Assembly (NCBI RefSeq): GCF_001439925.1
Contig: NZ_LMBV01000031.1
Location: 1,005 to 37,247 of the forward strand
Length of the DNA: 36,243 bases
Direction of reading: 5' to 3'
From: Peribacillus muralis
GTDB taxonomy: Bacteria > Bacillota > Bacilli > Bacillales > DSM-1321
The notes under the pieces are model-generated. The model saw only the letters and a list, made by a program, of their open reading frames with translations, was not told the DNA's origin and searched no databases. Both the position numbers and the translations under genes were made by a program. Of the stretch, positions 8,197 through 16,507 are shown piece after piece; the first letter of the stretch is position 1, and every line of letters begins with the position of its first letter.

Positions 8197-9924
8197 TTAA
8201 AGCAAATTATTGATTCTTCTCATAAAGTCTTCCATAACGGTGGATAATTTCCCTTTGGCCTCGTTCATCGAGTTTCCTTTAACGCCGAAGTAAAATTTTA
8301 TTTTAGGTTCAGTTCCGGAAGGTCGTAAACATACCCAGGTGCCATCTTCAAGAAAGTATTTTAATACGTTCGATTTGGGGAGCATGATGGACTCTTCACT
8401 CTTTGCCCCAAACGTGTATGCTTTCCTGTTGAGGTAATCCTCTTGAACCACTACTTTATGATTAGAAATTTGATCTGGTGGATTTTCACGGAATTCATTG
8501 AGAATGGCTTGAATTTGTCTGGAACCTTCAATACCTTTTAAAGTTAACGATTGCAAACCTTCCATGTAATACCCATATTTATCAAAAACGTCCAACAAAC
8601 CTTCGTACATCGTTTTTCCTTGTTTTTTGTAATAGGCACAGACTTCTACTGCCAGAATAGTCGCCTGTATGGCATCCTTATCTCGAGCAAAATCTTTGAT
8701 TAGATATCCATAGCTTTCTTCATAGCCAAACAAGAAAGTATGTTCTCCACTTGTGTGGTATTCATTGATTTTTTCTGCAATAAATTTAAATCCAGTTAAA
8801 ACATCTACCATTTTTAAACCATTTTGTTCAGAAATCGCCCGTCCTATTTCAGAAGTCACGATGGTCTTTAATACGACTCCATTTTCTGGAAGGGTCCCTT
8901 TTTTTTGTTTTTGTGAAATTAAATAATCCAAAAAGAGAGCGCCTGTTTGGTTTCCTGTTAATACAACATAAACTCCAGCATTATTTTTCACACTAATTCC
9001 GAGCCTATCCGCATCCGGATCAGTGGCAATTAATAAATCAGCGTCGATACGGTTTCCAAGTTCGATGGCCAGTTCAAAAGCGGCATGTTCCTCCGGATTT
9101 GGCAATTTAACAGTAGGAAAGTTAGCATTTTGCACTTCTTGCTCTTTAACAATATGGACATTTCGATATCCCAGATCATGTAAGGCACGTATTACTGATT
9201 TTTTTGCTGTGCCATGAAGCGGTGTAAACACGAGCTTTACATTTTCCTCTGCTAACTTTGGATCTTCCGGAATAGTGAGCAAATGCTCATTATAAGCCGT
9301 ATCTAGCTCTTCCCCAATGATTTGAATGAGTCCTCTGTCCTTTAGGGTTTCTTCTTCCTCCACTCGAATAGAAAGCTCATTTTCCACCGCGTTCACGTAA
9401 TTGATGACTTGATCCGCCGCTTCAGGAGGGAGCTGTGCCCCGTCTGCTCCATACACTTTATACCCATTATATTCAGGCGGATTATGGCTTGCTGTAATGA
9501 CGATACCGGCAAATGCTCTCAGCTTACGTACGGAAAAAGAGAGCTGTGGGGTAGGTCGTAATTCATCAAATAAATAAGCTTTAACTCCCTTTGTTGCCAA
9601 AGTCTTGGCTGCTTCCAATGCAAATTCTGGAGACTTATGTCTTGAATCGTAAGCAATTACGACTCCTCTTGTTTTTGCCTCGTTTCCAAACGATTGAATA
9701 TAATCAGCAAGTCCTACAGTCGCTTTTCGCACGGTATAAATGTTCATCCTATTCGTACCTGGACCCATTTCCCCTCGCATTCCACCCGTCCCGAATCCCA
9801 AATTTTTATAAAAGGCGTCTTGAAGGGCTACTTCATCATTCTTCATTTCTTCAAGCATTAATCGCATTTCATTATCTAGGTTTCCGTAACTTGTCCAATT
9901 AGTATATAAAGACTTCCAGTCCAT
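8197..9924 (-). CDS. pgcA: Alpha-phosphoglucomutase/phosphomannomutase
   Basis: A 575-residue member of the alpha-D-phosphohexomutase family, the length of Bacillus PgcA (about 580). It interconverts glucose-6-P and glucose-1-P in the cytosol. Motifs in order: substrate entry [14 protein letters not shown] (near 40-55), the phosphoserine loop [16 protein letters not shown] (near 145), the Mg-binding DPDADR (near 300), the sugar-binding GYEESYGY (near 400) and the phosphate-binding [14 protein letters not shown] near the end. The ATG at 9924 with AAGGAG upstream is preferred over an in-frame upstream codon. Glucose-1-P feeds GtaB and RfbA encoded further along, so the gene fits the glycan region, though pgcA is also a housekeeping gene for teichoic acid and glycolipid synthesis. 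Confidence 0.95.
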   Translation of the reverse strand: MDWKSLYTNWTSYGNLDNEMRLMLEEMKNDEVALQDAFYKNLGFGTGGMRGEMGPGTNRMNIYTVRKATVGLADYIQSFGNEAKTRGVVIAYDSRHKSPEFALEAAKTLATKGVKAYLFDELRPTPQLSFSVRKLRAFAGIVITASHNPPEYNGYKVYGADGAQLPPEAADQVINYVNAVENELSIRVEEEETLKDRGLIQIIGEELDTAYNEHLLTIPEDPKLAEENVKLVFTPLHGTAKKSVIRALHDLGYRNVHIVKEQEVQNANFPTVKLPNPEEHAAFELAIELGNRIDADLLIATDPDADRLGISVKNNAGVYVVLTGNQTGALFLDYLISQKQKKGTLPENGVVLKTIVTSEIGRAISEQNGLKMVDVLTGFKFIAEKINEYHTSGEHTFLFGYEESYGYLIKDFARDKDAIQATILAVEVCAYYKKQGKTMYEGLLDVFDKYGYYMEGLQSLTLKGIEGSRQIQAILNEFRENPPDQISNHKVVVQEDYLNRKAYTFGAKSEESIMLPKSNVLKYFLEDGTWVCLRPSGTEPKIKFYFGVKGNSMNEAKGKLSTVMEDFMRRINNLL

Positions 9925-9986
9925 TAAAAAACAGCTCCTTCCAGCCTGAATGTTTTGCTTTGTGTGCACACCTTCACTTTCTAACT

Positions 9987-10190
9987 TTAGTAGACAACAT
10001 TGCAGGCGATTAATTGAGTATGAGGCCGAACTAAAAGCGTTCCAAGAGTGTCCAATACGAAATCATCTTGAGCATCCTTGACTAGTTCCCCATCATGCAA
10101 TGGAATTTAGAATCTCCAAGTATCCTCCCTTCCAAAGTAGGTTGGTTCATTCATACATATTCCCAACCAGTACGTTGGAACGAGTGTCAT
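9987..10190 (-). pseudogene. Decayed short reading frame, unrecognised
   Basis: In one frame the minus strand reads from ATG (10188-10190) MTLVPTYWLGICMNEPTYFG, then GREDTWRF, TAA at codon 28, then [39 protein letters not shown] and TAA. The second half looks protein-like. A GGGAGG site followed by TTG at 10117-10119 lies just before it, one frame out, so the original gene may have been about 45 codons with a small indel. I cannot name it. The rest of 9925-10342 holds no gene I can support. Confidence 0.3.
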
Positions 10191-10342
10191 TTGTTCTTAA
10201 TACTTCTTTGGAAGAAGAGCGAAAATACGCTTGGTTTCAAAAGGATCCTATTTCTCCCTTTTCTACTTAAATGATAACTATTGGGTATCCAGCTTATTTT
10301 TTCGTTATAATAAATTTCGTTTTTAAATTATCCTTACTTGAT

Positions 10343-11467
10343 TTACTTTTTCTTTTTCTTTTTTTTCGTTTTCTTTTCCGTTTTCTTTTCCGTTTTGGTT
10401 GTATTAACAAGAGAATATAATCTTTGTTGCTCAATAATTTGTTTATTGACATCAAATTTTTCTTCAATGACTTTCCGAGCTCTTTCCGTATAGTCGTTCC
10501 AAATCTCAGGATGTTCCAAAAAAAATTGTATACCTTTGGCTAACTCAATATCATTTTTTTCTGGGGCAAGGTATCCCGTTCTCTGGTGTTCAATCAACTC
10601 AGGGATTCCCGCGTGTTGAGTGGAAACGACAGGTAAACCGCTGGCCATGGCTTCTTTTAAGGCATTAGGAATGCCTTCAATATCACCACTTTTAGCTGTC
10701 TGACTTGCAAGACAGAAGATATGAGCTTTTTTTAATTCGTTCGAAACTTGTTTTGAATCCATAGCTCCTCTAAGAATCACAATATCTTTAAGGTTATATT
10801 CTGCAATGGCGGATTTAATTTTTTTCTCATCTTCACCTGCTCCAATAATATGCAGTCTAGCATTTGGATATTGTGTATATATCCGTTTAAATGCTTTTAT
10901 AAGAGTAACAAATCCTTTTTTGTCTACAAGTCTACCTACAGATAAAATTCTTATTTCGCCTACTATAGGAAGAGTGCGGTTAGAATAGGGGAAAAGATCT
11001 AATTCGATACCCCCATATAACACATGCATATTCTTAGCCGGAATACCTAACCTTTTTAGTCCTGCTGCAAGATATTGGCATACAGGGTAATAGTGTGCAC
11101 CGTGTTTATTTATTGCTGAATATCGCGTAGCATTTTTTTCGAAAATTTCTGGACTGTCAGAACCGTCACGTCCTCTAATGCTAACAATCAAAGGGATATT
11201 ATATTTTTCACATACAGGCAAAATCTCTAGTCCGTGTGATCCATGATGAGCATGAATGGCAATGATATCTTGTTCTTCAAAGAATTTTTTTAGATCTTTT
11301 ATTTTATTTAAATTATAGTAATTTTCAAAGGGGAATTCTGTACGGGTGTTATTGTCGAATGGGCCGATTACAATTGAGCGATATTGACTGATTTTTACGA
11401 TTTGATTATATATAAAACGTTGATGTGTTTTAATGTTTTCACTCACAAAAAAAGCAATGGTCTTCAT
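10343..11467 (-). CDS. GT4 glycosyltransferase with a short poly-lysine tail
   Basis: A 374-residue GT-B glycosyltransferase. The N-terminal domain carries HAHHGSHGLEILP and IVSIRGRDGSD. The C-terminal nucleotide-sugar domain carries SVGRLVDKKG (near 195) and the E-x7-E motif EGIPNALKEAMASGLPVVST (near 285). It should transfer a sugar from an activated donor in the cytosol; donor and acceptor are unknown. The last 20 or so residues are almost all Lys, Thr and Glu (TEKKTEKKTKKKKKKK), encoded by a 12-bp tandem repeat and an A8 run. It overlaps the upstream 103-residue gene by 4 bp (ATGA), so the two are coupled. Its N-domain motifs match those of the lysine-tailed GT4 at 14636-16111, so the two look like paralogues. 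Confidence 0.9.
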   Translation of the reverse strand: MKTIAFFVSENIKTHQRFIYNQIVKISQYRSIVIGPFDNNTRTEFPFENYYNLNKIKDLKKFFEEQDIIAIHAHHGSHGLEILPVCEKYNIPLIVSIRGRDGSDSPEIFEKNATRYSAINKHGAHYYPVCQYLAAGLKRLGIPAKNMHVLYGGIELDLFPYSNRTLPIVGEIRILSVGRLVDKKGFVTLIKAFKRIYTQYPNARLHIIGAGEDEKKIKSAIAEYNLKDIVILRGAMDSKQVSNELKKAHIFCLASQTAKSGDIEGIPNALKEAMASGLPVVSTQHAGIPELIEHQRTGYLAPEKNDIELAKGIQFFLEHPEIWNDYTERARKVIEEKFDVNKQIIEQQRLYSLVNTTKTEKKTEKKTKKKKKKK

Positions 11468-11775
11468 CCCACTTCACTTCCTTTCATAAGAAATTCATAT
11501 TTGCTTTTCTCGCCTGCTAATTGAATGAATACCTCTTGGTAATTATCAGATTTTTTATTTTTTCCTTGTTCGACAAGCTGCTTCACTTTGTGAAATTTGT
11601 AAATGTCTTTGTATGGTAAATCTTCAGAACAAAATTTAAAGGAGTTTTCAAGCAGAGGATTTAACTTGGATTGAGGATTTATTGAAGATTTACGTGTAAA
11701 GGATAACATGAGGAAATCTGACAAATGATACTCCTTAAGAAATCCCATTGAAGTTTTCATATTTTCAGGGTTCAA
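11464..11775 (-). CDS. Hypothetical 103-residue protein coupled to GT4
   Basis: A TTG start with AAAGGAG 8 nt upstream and a 4-bp overlap with the following glycosyltransferase support a real gene. The product is soluble-looking, rich in Lys, Glu, Ser and Phe, with no signal peptide, membrane segment or motif I recognise. Segments include FLKEYHLSDFLMLSFTRKSS and YKFHKVKQLVEQGKNKKSDN. Coupling to a lysine-tailed glycosyltransferase suggests a partner or acceptor in the same step. Function unknown. Confidence 0.6.
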   Translation of the reverse strand: MNPENMKTSMGFLKEYHLSDFLMLSFTRKSSINPQSKLNPLLENSFKFCSEDLPYKDIYKFHKVKQLVEQGKNKKSDNYQEVFIQLAGEKSKYEFLMKGSEVG

Positions 11776-11831
11776 ATTACTTTCTCCTTTATTAACTTAC
11801 CTATTTTAACAATCTTTTTACTTGCACGTAC

Positions 11832-12075
11832 TTAACCCATATACATGATTTGAGGTTTTTGCTCATCTTGATTTGCTTCCTTGTATTCTTCTAATCTAAT
11901 ACTATCGAATCTGTCTCCTGCAATCGTTTCCACCTATACATTTTCTAATATCCGCATTTCATAAATGGGATCATCACCAACTCCAGGATTTATCTTTTCT
12001 AAATAAGAAAAATTAATGGTGTCAATGACAACTAAATTTGGCCGTGGATCGCTTGATGATTCTATAACGAATTCA
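11832..12075 (-). pseudogene. Remnant of an unrecognised protein gene
   Basis: Directly after the epimerase stop, one minus-strand frame reads NEFVIESSSDPRPNLVVIDT, INFSYLEKINPGVGDDPIYE, MRILENV, then TAG (11934-11936), then VETIAGDRFDSIRLEEYKEA, NQDEQKPQIMYMG and TAA. It has no start of its own and an internal stop, yet both halves look protein-like in the same frame. It is probably the 3' end of a decayed gene of the same operon. Family unknown. About 50 bp between it and the next gene may hold a promoter, but no clear one is seen. Confidence 0.4.
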
Positions 12076-12082
12076 TTTTTGC

Positions 12083-13087
12083 TTATTTATTGTACTTTTT
12101 GTACCAATTTACAAAATGAGTTAACCCTTCTTCTATTTTTGTTGAAGGATAGAACCCCACTTCAGCATGCAAATCGGAAATATCTGCATAGGTCTCCTTA
12201 ACATCTCCAGGTTGCATGGGTAAAAATTCAATTTTTGCCTTTTTACCAATTAGTTTCTCTAATGTATTAATGAAGTCCATTAATCTAACTGGATTATTAT
12301 TACCGATATTATAAATTTTGTATGGGGCATAGCTTGAACTTGGATCAGAATTAGCTCTATCCCATTCACTGTTATATATCGGTGGATTATCAAGTAAACG
12401 AATTATTCCTTCTACAATATCATCAATATAAGTAAAGTCTCTTCTCATATCTCCATTATTAAAAACCTTTATTATATTCTCTTCAATAATATTTTTAGTA
12501 AAAGAGTAATACGCCATATCAGGTCTCCCCCATGGACCATACACCGTAAAGAAACGGAGTCCTGTGGTGGGAATATTATATAAATGACTATACGTATGAG
12601 CCATTAATTCATTGGACTTTTTAGTGGCAGCATATAAACTTACTGGATGATCCACTGGGTCTTTGGTTGAGAAGGGGATATTAGTATTTGCTCCATATAC
12701 AGAACTAGAGGATGCATAAATTAAGTGCTTTACATTATTTTGTCGACAGACCTCTAAGATATTTACAAACCCAACTAGGTTTGAATTAACATAAGAATCT
12801 TGGTTGTCTATGCTGTAACGTACTCCAGCCTGAGCTGCTAAGTTGATGACTATATCAATCGTTCTGTCTTTAAATAATTGATTTAATTTTTCTTTATTTG
12901 ATATATCCATCTTATGAAATTCGAAATTAGTATTTTCTTCTAATATCCTGAGACGATTGATCTTTAAAAAAACATCATAATAATCATTAATATTATCTAC
13001 ACCTATAACATGGATATCTTGAGCTAACAAACGTTTTGTAAGATGGAAACCAATGAATCCTGCGGCTCCCGTTACTAAAATGTTCAT
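12083..13087 (-). CDS. UDP-glucuronate 4-epimerase-like NAD-dependent sugar epimerase
   Basis: A 334-residue extended short-chain dehydrogenase/reductase, full length for the family. NAD-binding GAAGFIG lies at 7-13, the Ser of ASSSSVYG near 125 and the catalytic YAATK Tyr/Lys pair near 150. The NINDYYDVFLK segment and YGPWGRPDMAYYSFTK are typical of UDP-glucuronate 4-epimerases, which make UDP-galacturonate. With ugd in the same region this supplies a uronic acid donor. Other nucleotide-sugar 4-epimerase activities cannot be excluded. Its ATG overlaps the TGA of a decayed upstream gene (ATGA), so it was coupled to that gene. Confidence 0.88.
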   Translation of the reverse strand: MNILVTGAAGFIGFHLTKRLLAQDIHVIGVDNINDYYDVFLKINRLRILEENTNFEFHKMDISNKEKLNQLFKDRTIDIVINLAAQAGVRYSIDNQDSYVNSNLVGFVNILEVCRQNNVKHLIYASSSSVYGANTNIPFSTKDPVDHPVSLYAATKKSNELMAHTYSHLYNIPTTGLRFFTVYGPWGRPDMAYYSFTKNIIEENIIKVFNNGDMRRDFTYIDDIVEGIIRLLDNPPIYNSEWDRANSDPSSSYAPYKIYNIGNNNPVRLMDFINTLEKLIGKKAKIEFLPMQPGDVKETYADISDLHAEVGFYPSTKIEEGLTHFVNWYKKYNK

Positions 13088-13461
13088 ATTATTAATTCCA
13101 ATCCTTCCTTTACTATAGTATCTTTATATTTTTCTGGAACACGGATCATGCCTTCATATTCATACATTGATACATGCGATCCTTTACTGAAGTTCAAGTA
13201 AATCATAGTCCTCTGTCACTATATGAGTAGTGACAATACAATGAGGGCCATATCCTTTTCCCGACTGAATGAAGAAATGAAAAACAAGGTTTTCCATTTT
13301 GGAAATGGTGAACATAGCGGAATTAGTCTTTCACCTTGCTTTTCACCTGGGTTATACATTTTCTCTTTGAAAAAAGTTCCAGAGGTTGCCTTCCATTCAA
13401 TTTTGACACCATCGAGATTCATTTGAAAGTCGATCCCACATGATACTCTCCAGTTACTAAA
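13084..13461 (-). pseudogene. Frameshifted gene between the double kinase and the epimerase
   Basis: Three frames join into one coding-like stretch. First FSNWRVSCGIDFQMNLDGVK, then IEWKATSGTFFKEKMYNPGE to about 13270. Next GKGYGPHCIVTTHIVTEDYD to about 13200. Last SKGSHVSMYEYEGMIRVPEK, YKDTIVKEGLELII, ending TGA at 13084-13086. The last part overlaps the epimerase start by ATGA, as in an intact operon. The first part is in the same frame as the preceding double-kinase gene, separated from it only by TAG at 13462-13464, so it may be the severed C-terminus of that protein. The alternating strands-and-turns look suggests a beta domain. Family not recognised. Confidence 0.5.
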
Positions 13462-14649
13462 CTATGACTGTACAAGCGTATTATCATTTTCATCTAATGG
13501 AATGGGTGTTTTTGTCCATTCAGCATGCGTATCAGGATCTATTTCCTTCACTTGTTCTAAAAAAGAATCTAAAAAGTTTCTCTCTCGCAGATCTTTAAAT
13601 AACTCGAGAGGCCTTTTTTGTTCACGTGAGAACGAGTACACATGATCGACTAACTTAAAACCATCCTTGGTTATAATAATATGCCTTAATGGGGCATCAA
13701 TTTGTTTGAATCCTGATTTTTCCATAGTTTTCAATATATAGAGTAATCGTCTTGTAATCTCCTCAGAAAGTACAGATTGTTTTTTTAGAAACGTATTTAA
13801 ATCTGGTCCTAATAAATATTCCATTAGAATATAATTCGGTCCTGTTTCAAAGACTTTTGGGATAAAAGGCAAGTCTTGACTAGATAAAAGAACCTTTTTT
13901 TCTTGATTTGCATGTTCAGTTTTCCCGTAAAGTTTTACGCATTTTTCTTCAGACACTCGATAAACAGCACCTTGATGCCCTTTTCCTATTAGTGTTTGTG
14001 TAATAGCGCTATCCACCTTTACTCCATTCCCTGACCCTCCAGAGAGGACGGTAATGTTTCTAAAGTCCAAACTATTTTGTTTAAAATAATTGTCCCACTC
14101 ACTGAAAGTGTCTGGTTCCAGATTTTTGACTTGGGCTAAAAACGAGTCCTTTAAGAGGATTATTTTTAGGTCTCTTAATAATTTTAATGGTACGGGGTGC
14201 ATTCTTTTAAAGGAATTAACATGATCAATCACCTTAAGTTCCTCATTACCAACGACAAAAATATGGCGTAGAGGGGCATCTATCATGGTGAATTTTGCTT
14301 GTTTTAATTCTTTTAATATTGAGAGAAGTTTCTTTACTATAGAATCAGGGATATACGTACAATTTCTCAGGTATTCTTTTAAAGTGGGAGCATTAAAATA
14401 TTCCATGACAATATAGTTTGATCCTTTATCATACACCACTGGCATAAAGGGCAAATGTTGTCCAGCCTTAAGAGCTTCTTCCTCCATTTTCGCTTGTACC
14501 GGGTCTGAATAGATTTTCACACATTTATCTTCTGATAGTTTAAATACTGCACCTTGAGCACCCATTCCAATCAGCGCATAGCTAGTGGGATTGTGAATTT
14601 CCAAAGATTTTTCACCTTTGGTTACAGTAATGGTTTTAAAATCCTCCAT
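13462..14649 (-). CDS. Tandem double kinase-like protein
   Basis: A 395-residue protein made of two homologous kinase-like domains (about 1-195 and 205-380, very roughly 45 percent alike by eye). Each has a Gly loop (GMGAQGAVFKL / GKGHQGAVYRV), an ATP-site Lys in CVKIY / CVKLY, a hinge VMEYF / LMEYL, a catalytic-loop equivalent IDAPLRHIF / IDAPLRHII, and a metal Asp in VIDHV / LVDHV. The HRD Asn is His in both copies. Single-domain relatives of this RIO/YrzF-like type occur in Bacillus, some linked to the spore coat; two in one chain is unusual. The ATG has TAGGAGGAG upstream and overlaps the end of the lysine-tailed GT4 gene by 14 bp. A role phosphorylating a glycan, coat protein or the glycosyltransferase is inference. 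Confidence 0.8.
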   Translation of the reverse strand: MEDFKTITVTKGEKSLEIHNPTSYALIGMGAQGAVFKLSEDKCVKIYSDPVQAKMEEEALKAGQHLPFMPVVYDKGSNYIVMEYFNAPTLKEYLRNCTYIPDSIVKKLLSILKELKQAKFTMIDAPLRHIFVVGNEELKVIDHVNSFKRMHPVPLKLLRDLKIILLKDSFLAQVKNLEPDTFSEWDNYFKQNSLDFRNITVLSGGSGNGVKVDSAITQTLIGKGHQGAVYRVSEEKCVKLYGKTEHANQEKKVLLSSQDLPFIPKVFETGPNYILMEYLLGPDLNTFLKKQSVLSEEITRRLLYILKTMEKSGFKQIDAPLRHIIITKDGFKLVDHVYSFSREQKRPLELFKDLRERNFLDSFLEQVKEIDPDTHAEWTKTPIPLDENDNTLVQS

Positions 14650-16111
14650 GATCTCCTCCTAACTGCTCATCTATAGCCTTTTGTTGAAGCCGTTGAATTT
14701 TATTAAGAGCTTTTTTGACTTTTTCGGCTTTTTGGGCCTTTTTTTCTTTTCTTTGAGAGGCTATTGTTTCCGCATTACCTTTAACCTTCTCCTGATTTTT
14801 AGCTTTTTTGTCTTTTTTATTTGATGCAACAAGTTCATCTTTGACCTTTTCTTTTTCTTTATTCTGTTGTTGAAGCTGCTGCATATAAATAAGTGCTTTT
14901 TGTGCTTTTTTGACTTTTTCGGCTTTTTTATCTTTTTTACTAGGCTCTTTTGACTTGCCTTTCTTTTGATGCTGTTTAGTCTTCTCTTTATCTTTTTTAT
15001 GCTCTTTATCTTTTTTGTGAGGTGTTACTGAACTTTTTTGTTTATCTTTTTTATAAGGGGCTACAAGTTCATCATAATATTCAGCTTGTTGTTGAAGCTG
15101 TTGAACGAGGTCAAAGTTTTGTTCGATTTTTTGACGGGCTGCTACTGTATATGTTTCCCACATCTCTGTGTTAGTGAGCATAAATTCGAGAGCCTCTGCC
15201 AGTTCATCTACATTGTTTTCTTGAACTAAAACTCCCTCCTTGTGATTTGTTATTAATTCTGGGATGCCGGCATGATTGGTCGAAACCACTGGTACCCCAA
15301 CCGCCATAGCTTCTTTTAATGTATTAGGTATACCTTCTACATCTCCATCTGCGGCTTCTAAGCTCGCTGCGCAAAAAATATCTGCATGAGTCATTTGTTC
15401 TCGTACTTGGTCTTTAGGGAGATGATGTAATAAACGAAATGAATCTCCTAAACTAAGTTCATTTGCCAATGAATGGAGGTTTTCTTCAAGCTCCCCTCTT
15501 CCGATAATCGTCAAGGTTGCATTGGGAAATTTACCTCTGATTTTTTGAAAAGCTTGCATTAAGATGTGATGTCCTTTTTTTTCAACTAACCTACCGATGG
15601 ATAAAATGTTTTGAGTGCCTCTTTGATGTGGAGGTCGGTATTTAAATTGGTTAAGGTCAACGCCCCCATATAACACTCTAATTTTTTCTGGAGGGCACCC
15701 CCAAGCAATTAACTTGTCAGCTAAATACTGACAAACTGGATAAAAACGATCACCTCGATCAAATAGCATTTTCATGTTGTCTAGATAGCCAATGGGCTGA
15801 TTAGCTAGAGTTGCATCCCTGCCTCGAATACTTGTTACCAACGGAAGGTTGGTTTCCTCTTTAAACGGAAGTAATAACATCCCTAATTGACCATGATGAG
15901 CATGTAAGAGGGTGATATTATTTCTTTCCACATACTCTTTTGGTGAAAAAATTTCATTGAGATAATGAACCTTCTCATTCAAAAGGGAAAGATCTATCAT
16001 ATACTTAGGTTGTCGTATCAGATGAATATAGTCGTATTCAGGAACTTCTCGAATCTGCGAGATATATTGGGTAGGGTCAACCCTTAAATTCAGATGCATA
16101 ACTGTGTGCAA
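14636..16111 (-). CDS. GT4 glycosyltransferase with a 145-residue Lys/Gln-rich tail
   Basis: A 491-residue protein. Residues 1-345 form a GT-B glycosyltransferase: HAHHGQLGMLLLP and VTSIRGRDATL in the N-domain, SIGRLVEKKG near 200 and the E-x7-E motif EGIPNTLKEAMAVGVPVVST near 290. The remaining 145 residues are a highly basic, Lys/Gln/Glu-rich tail with many KKDK units and a duplicated AEKVKKAxxxxxxxxQxLQQ block, probably disordered or coiled coil. The TTG start with GGAG 9 nt upstream is used. The tail may bind an acidic polymer, DNA or the spore surface. It is the first gene of a string that runs into the double kinase gene (14-bp overlap). A sigma-K-like site lies 53 bp upstream. Confidence 0.88.
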   Translation of the reverse strand: MHTVMHLNLRVDPTQYISQIREVPEYDYIHLIRQPKYMIDLSLLNEKVHYLNEIFSPKEYVERNNITLLHAHHGQLGMLLLPFKEETNLPLVTSIRGRDATLANQPIGYLDNMKMLFDRGDRFYPVCQYLADKLIAWGCPPEKIRVLYGGVDLNQFKYRPPHQRGTQNILSIGRLVEKKGHHILMQAFQKIRGKFPNATLTIIGRGELEENLHSLANELSLGDSFRLLHHLPKDQVREQMTHADIFCAASLEAADGDVEGIPNTLKEAMAVGVPVVSTNHAGIPELITNHKEGVLVQENNVDELAEALEFMLTNTEMWETYTVAARQKIEQNFDLVQQLQQQAEYYDELVAPYKKDKQKSSVTPHKKDKEHKKDKEKTKQHQKKGKSKEPSKKDKKAEKVKKAQKALIYMQQLQQQNKEKEKVKDELVASNKKDKKAKNQEKVKGNAETIASQRKEKKAQKAEKVKKALNKIQRLQQKAIDEQLGGDHGGF

Positions 16112-16163
16112 GTAAATGCTCTCCTTTCAAGCATAGTAAGCAAATTTTCTGGTCCTTTTCAAG

Positions 16164-16187
16164 TATATTATGTATAAGACTATAGGT
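16164..16187 (-). promoter_or_regulatory. Sigma-K-like promoter of the GT4/double-kinase operon
   Basis: On the minus strand CATAATATA (16172-16164) matches the sigma-K -10 consensus CATANNNTA exactly. An AC pair lies 13 nt upstream, shorter than the usual 15-17. Transcription would start about 45 nt before the TTG start codon. Confidence 0.4.
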
Positions 16188-16354
16188 ACGCATGGACTAA
16201 ATGGAATCGATTTTATCTGGAATCGTTTAAAAGTTAGCTATCGCTGGGGCACAAAACATACAGCAAAGCTAAATGGCAGTGAGCATGTCATTGAATAAAA
16301 CAAAAAGGATTGATATATGTGATATAACACAATATTATTGTCTTTTTAAGAGCT

Positions 16355-16387
16355 ACAAAAAAGCACCCAAGAATTATCAGAGGTGCT
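16355..16387 (-). terminator. Terminator of the gtaB-ugd operon
   Basis: On the minus strand AGCACC-14 nt-GGTGCT is followed directly by TTTTTTG, about 120 bp after the ugd stop. It is a clear intrinsic terminator. The remainder of 16188-16354 holds nothing I can support. Confidence 0.7.
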
Positions 16388-16507
16388 GCATTGCAGAAGC
16401 CCGCCTATAGAATAACAACACACTCTTTGAATACGTTATAGGTAGCTTGTTATGAGGAATTGATAAATCACTTTGTCGTCAATGTGGGGGAAGAGAGTGT
16501 TTTCACT

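Noticed and set aside
13223..13426. 67-codon plus-strand frame opposite the broken gene
   Set aside because: The minus-strand reading is more protein-like and fits the operon; no start signal on the plus strand.
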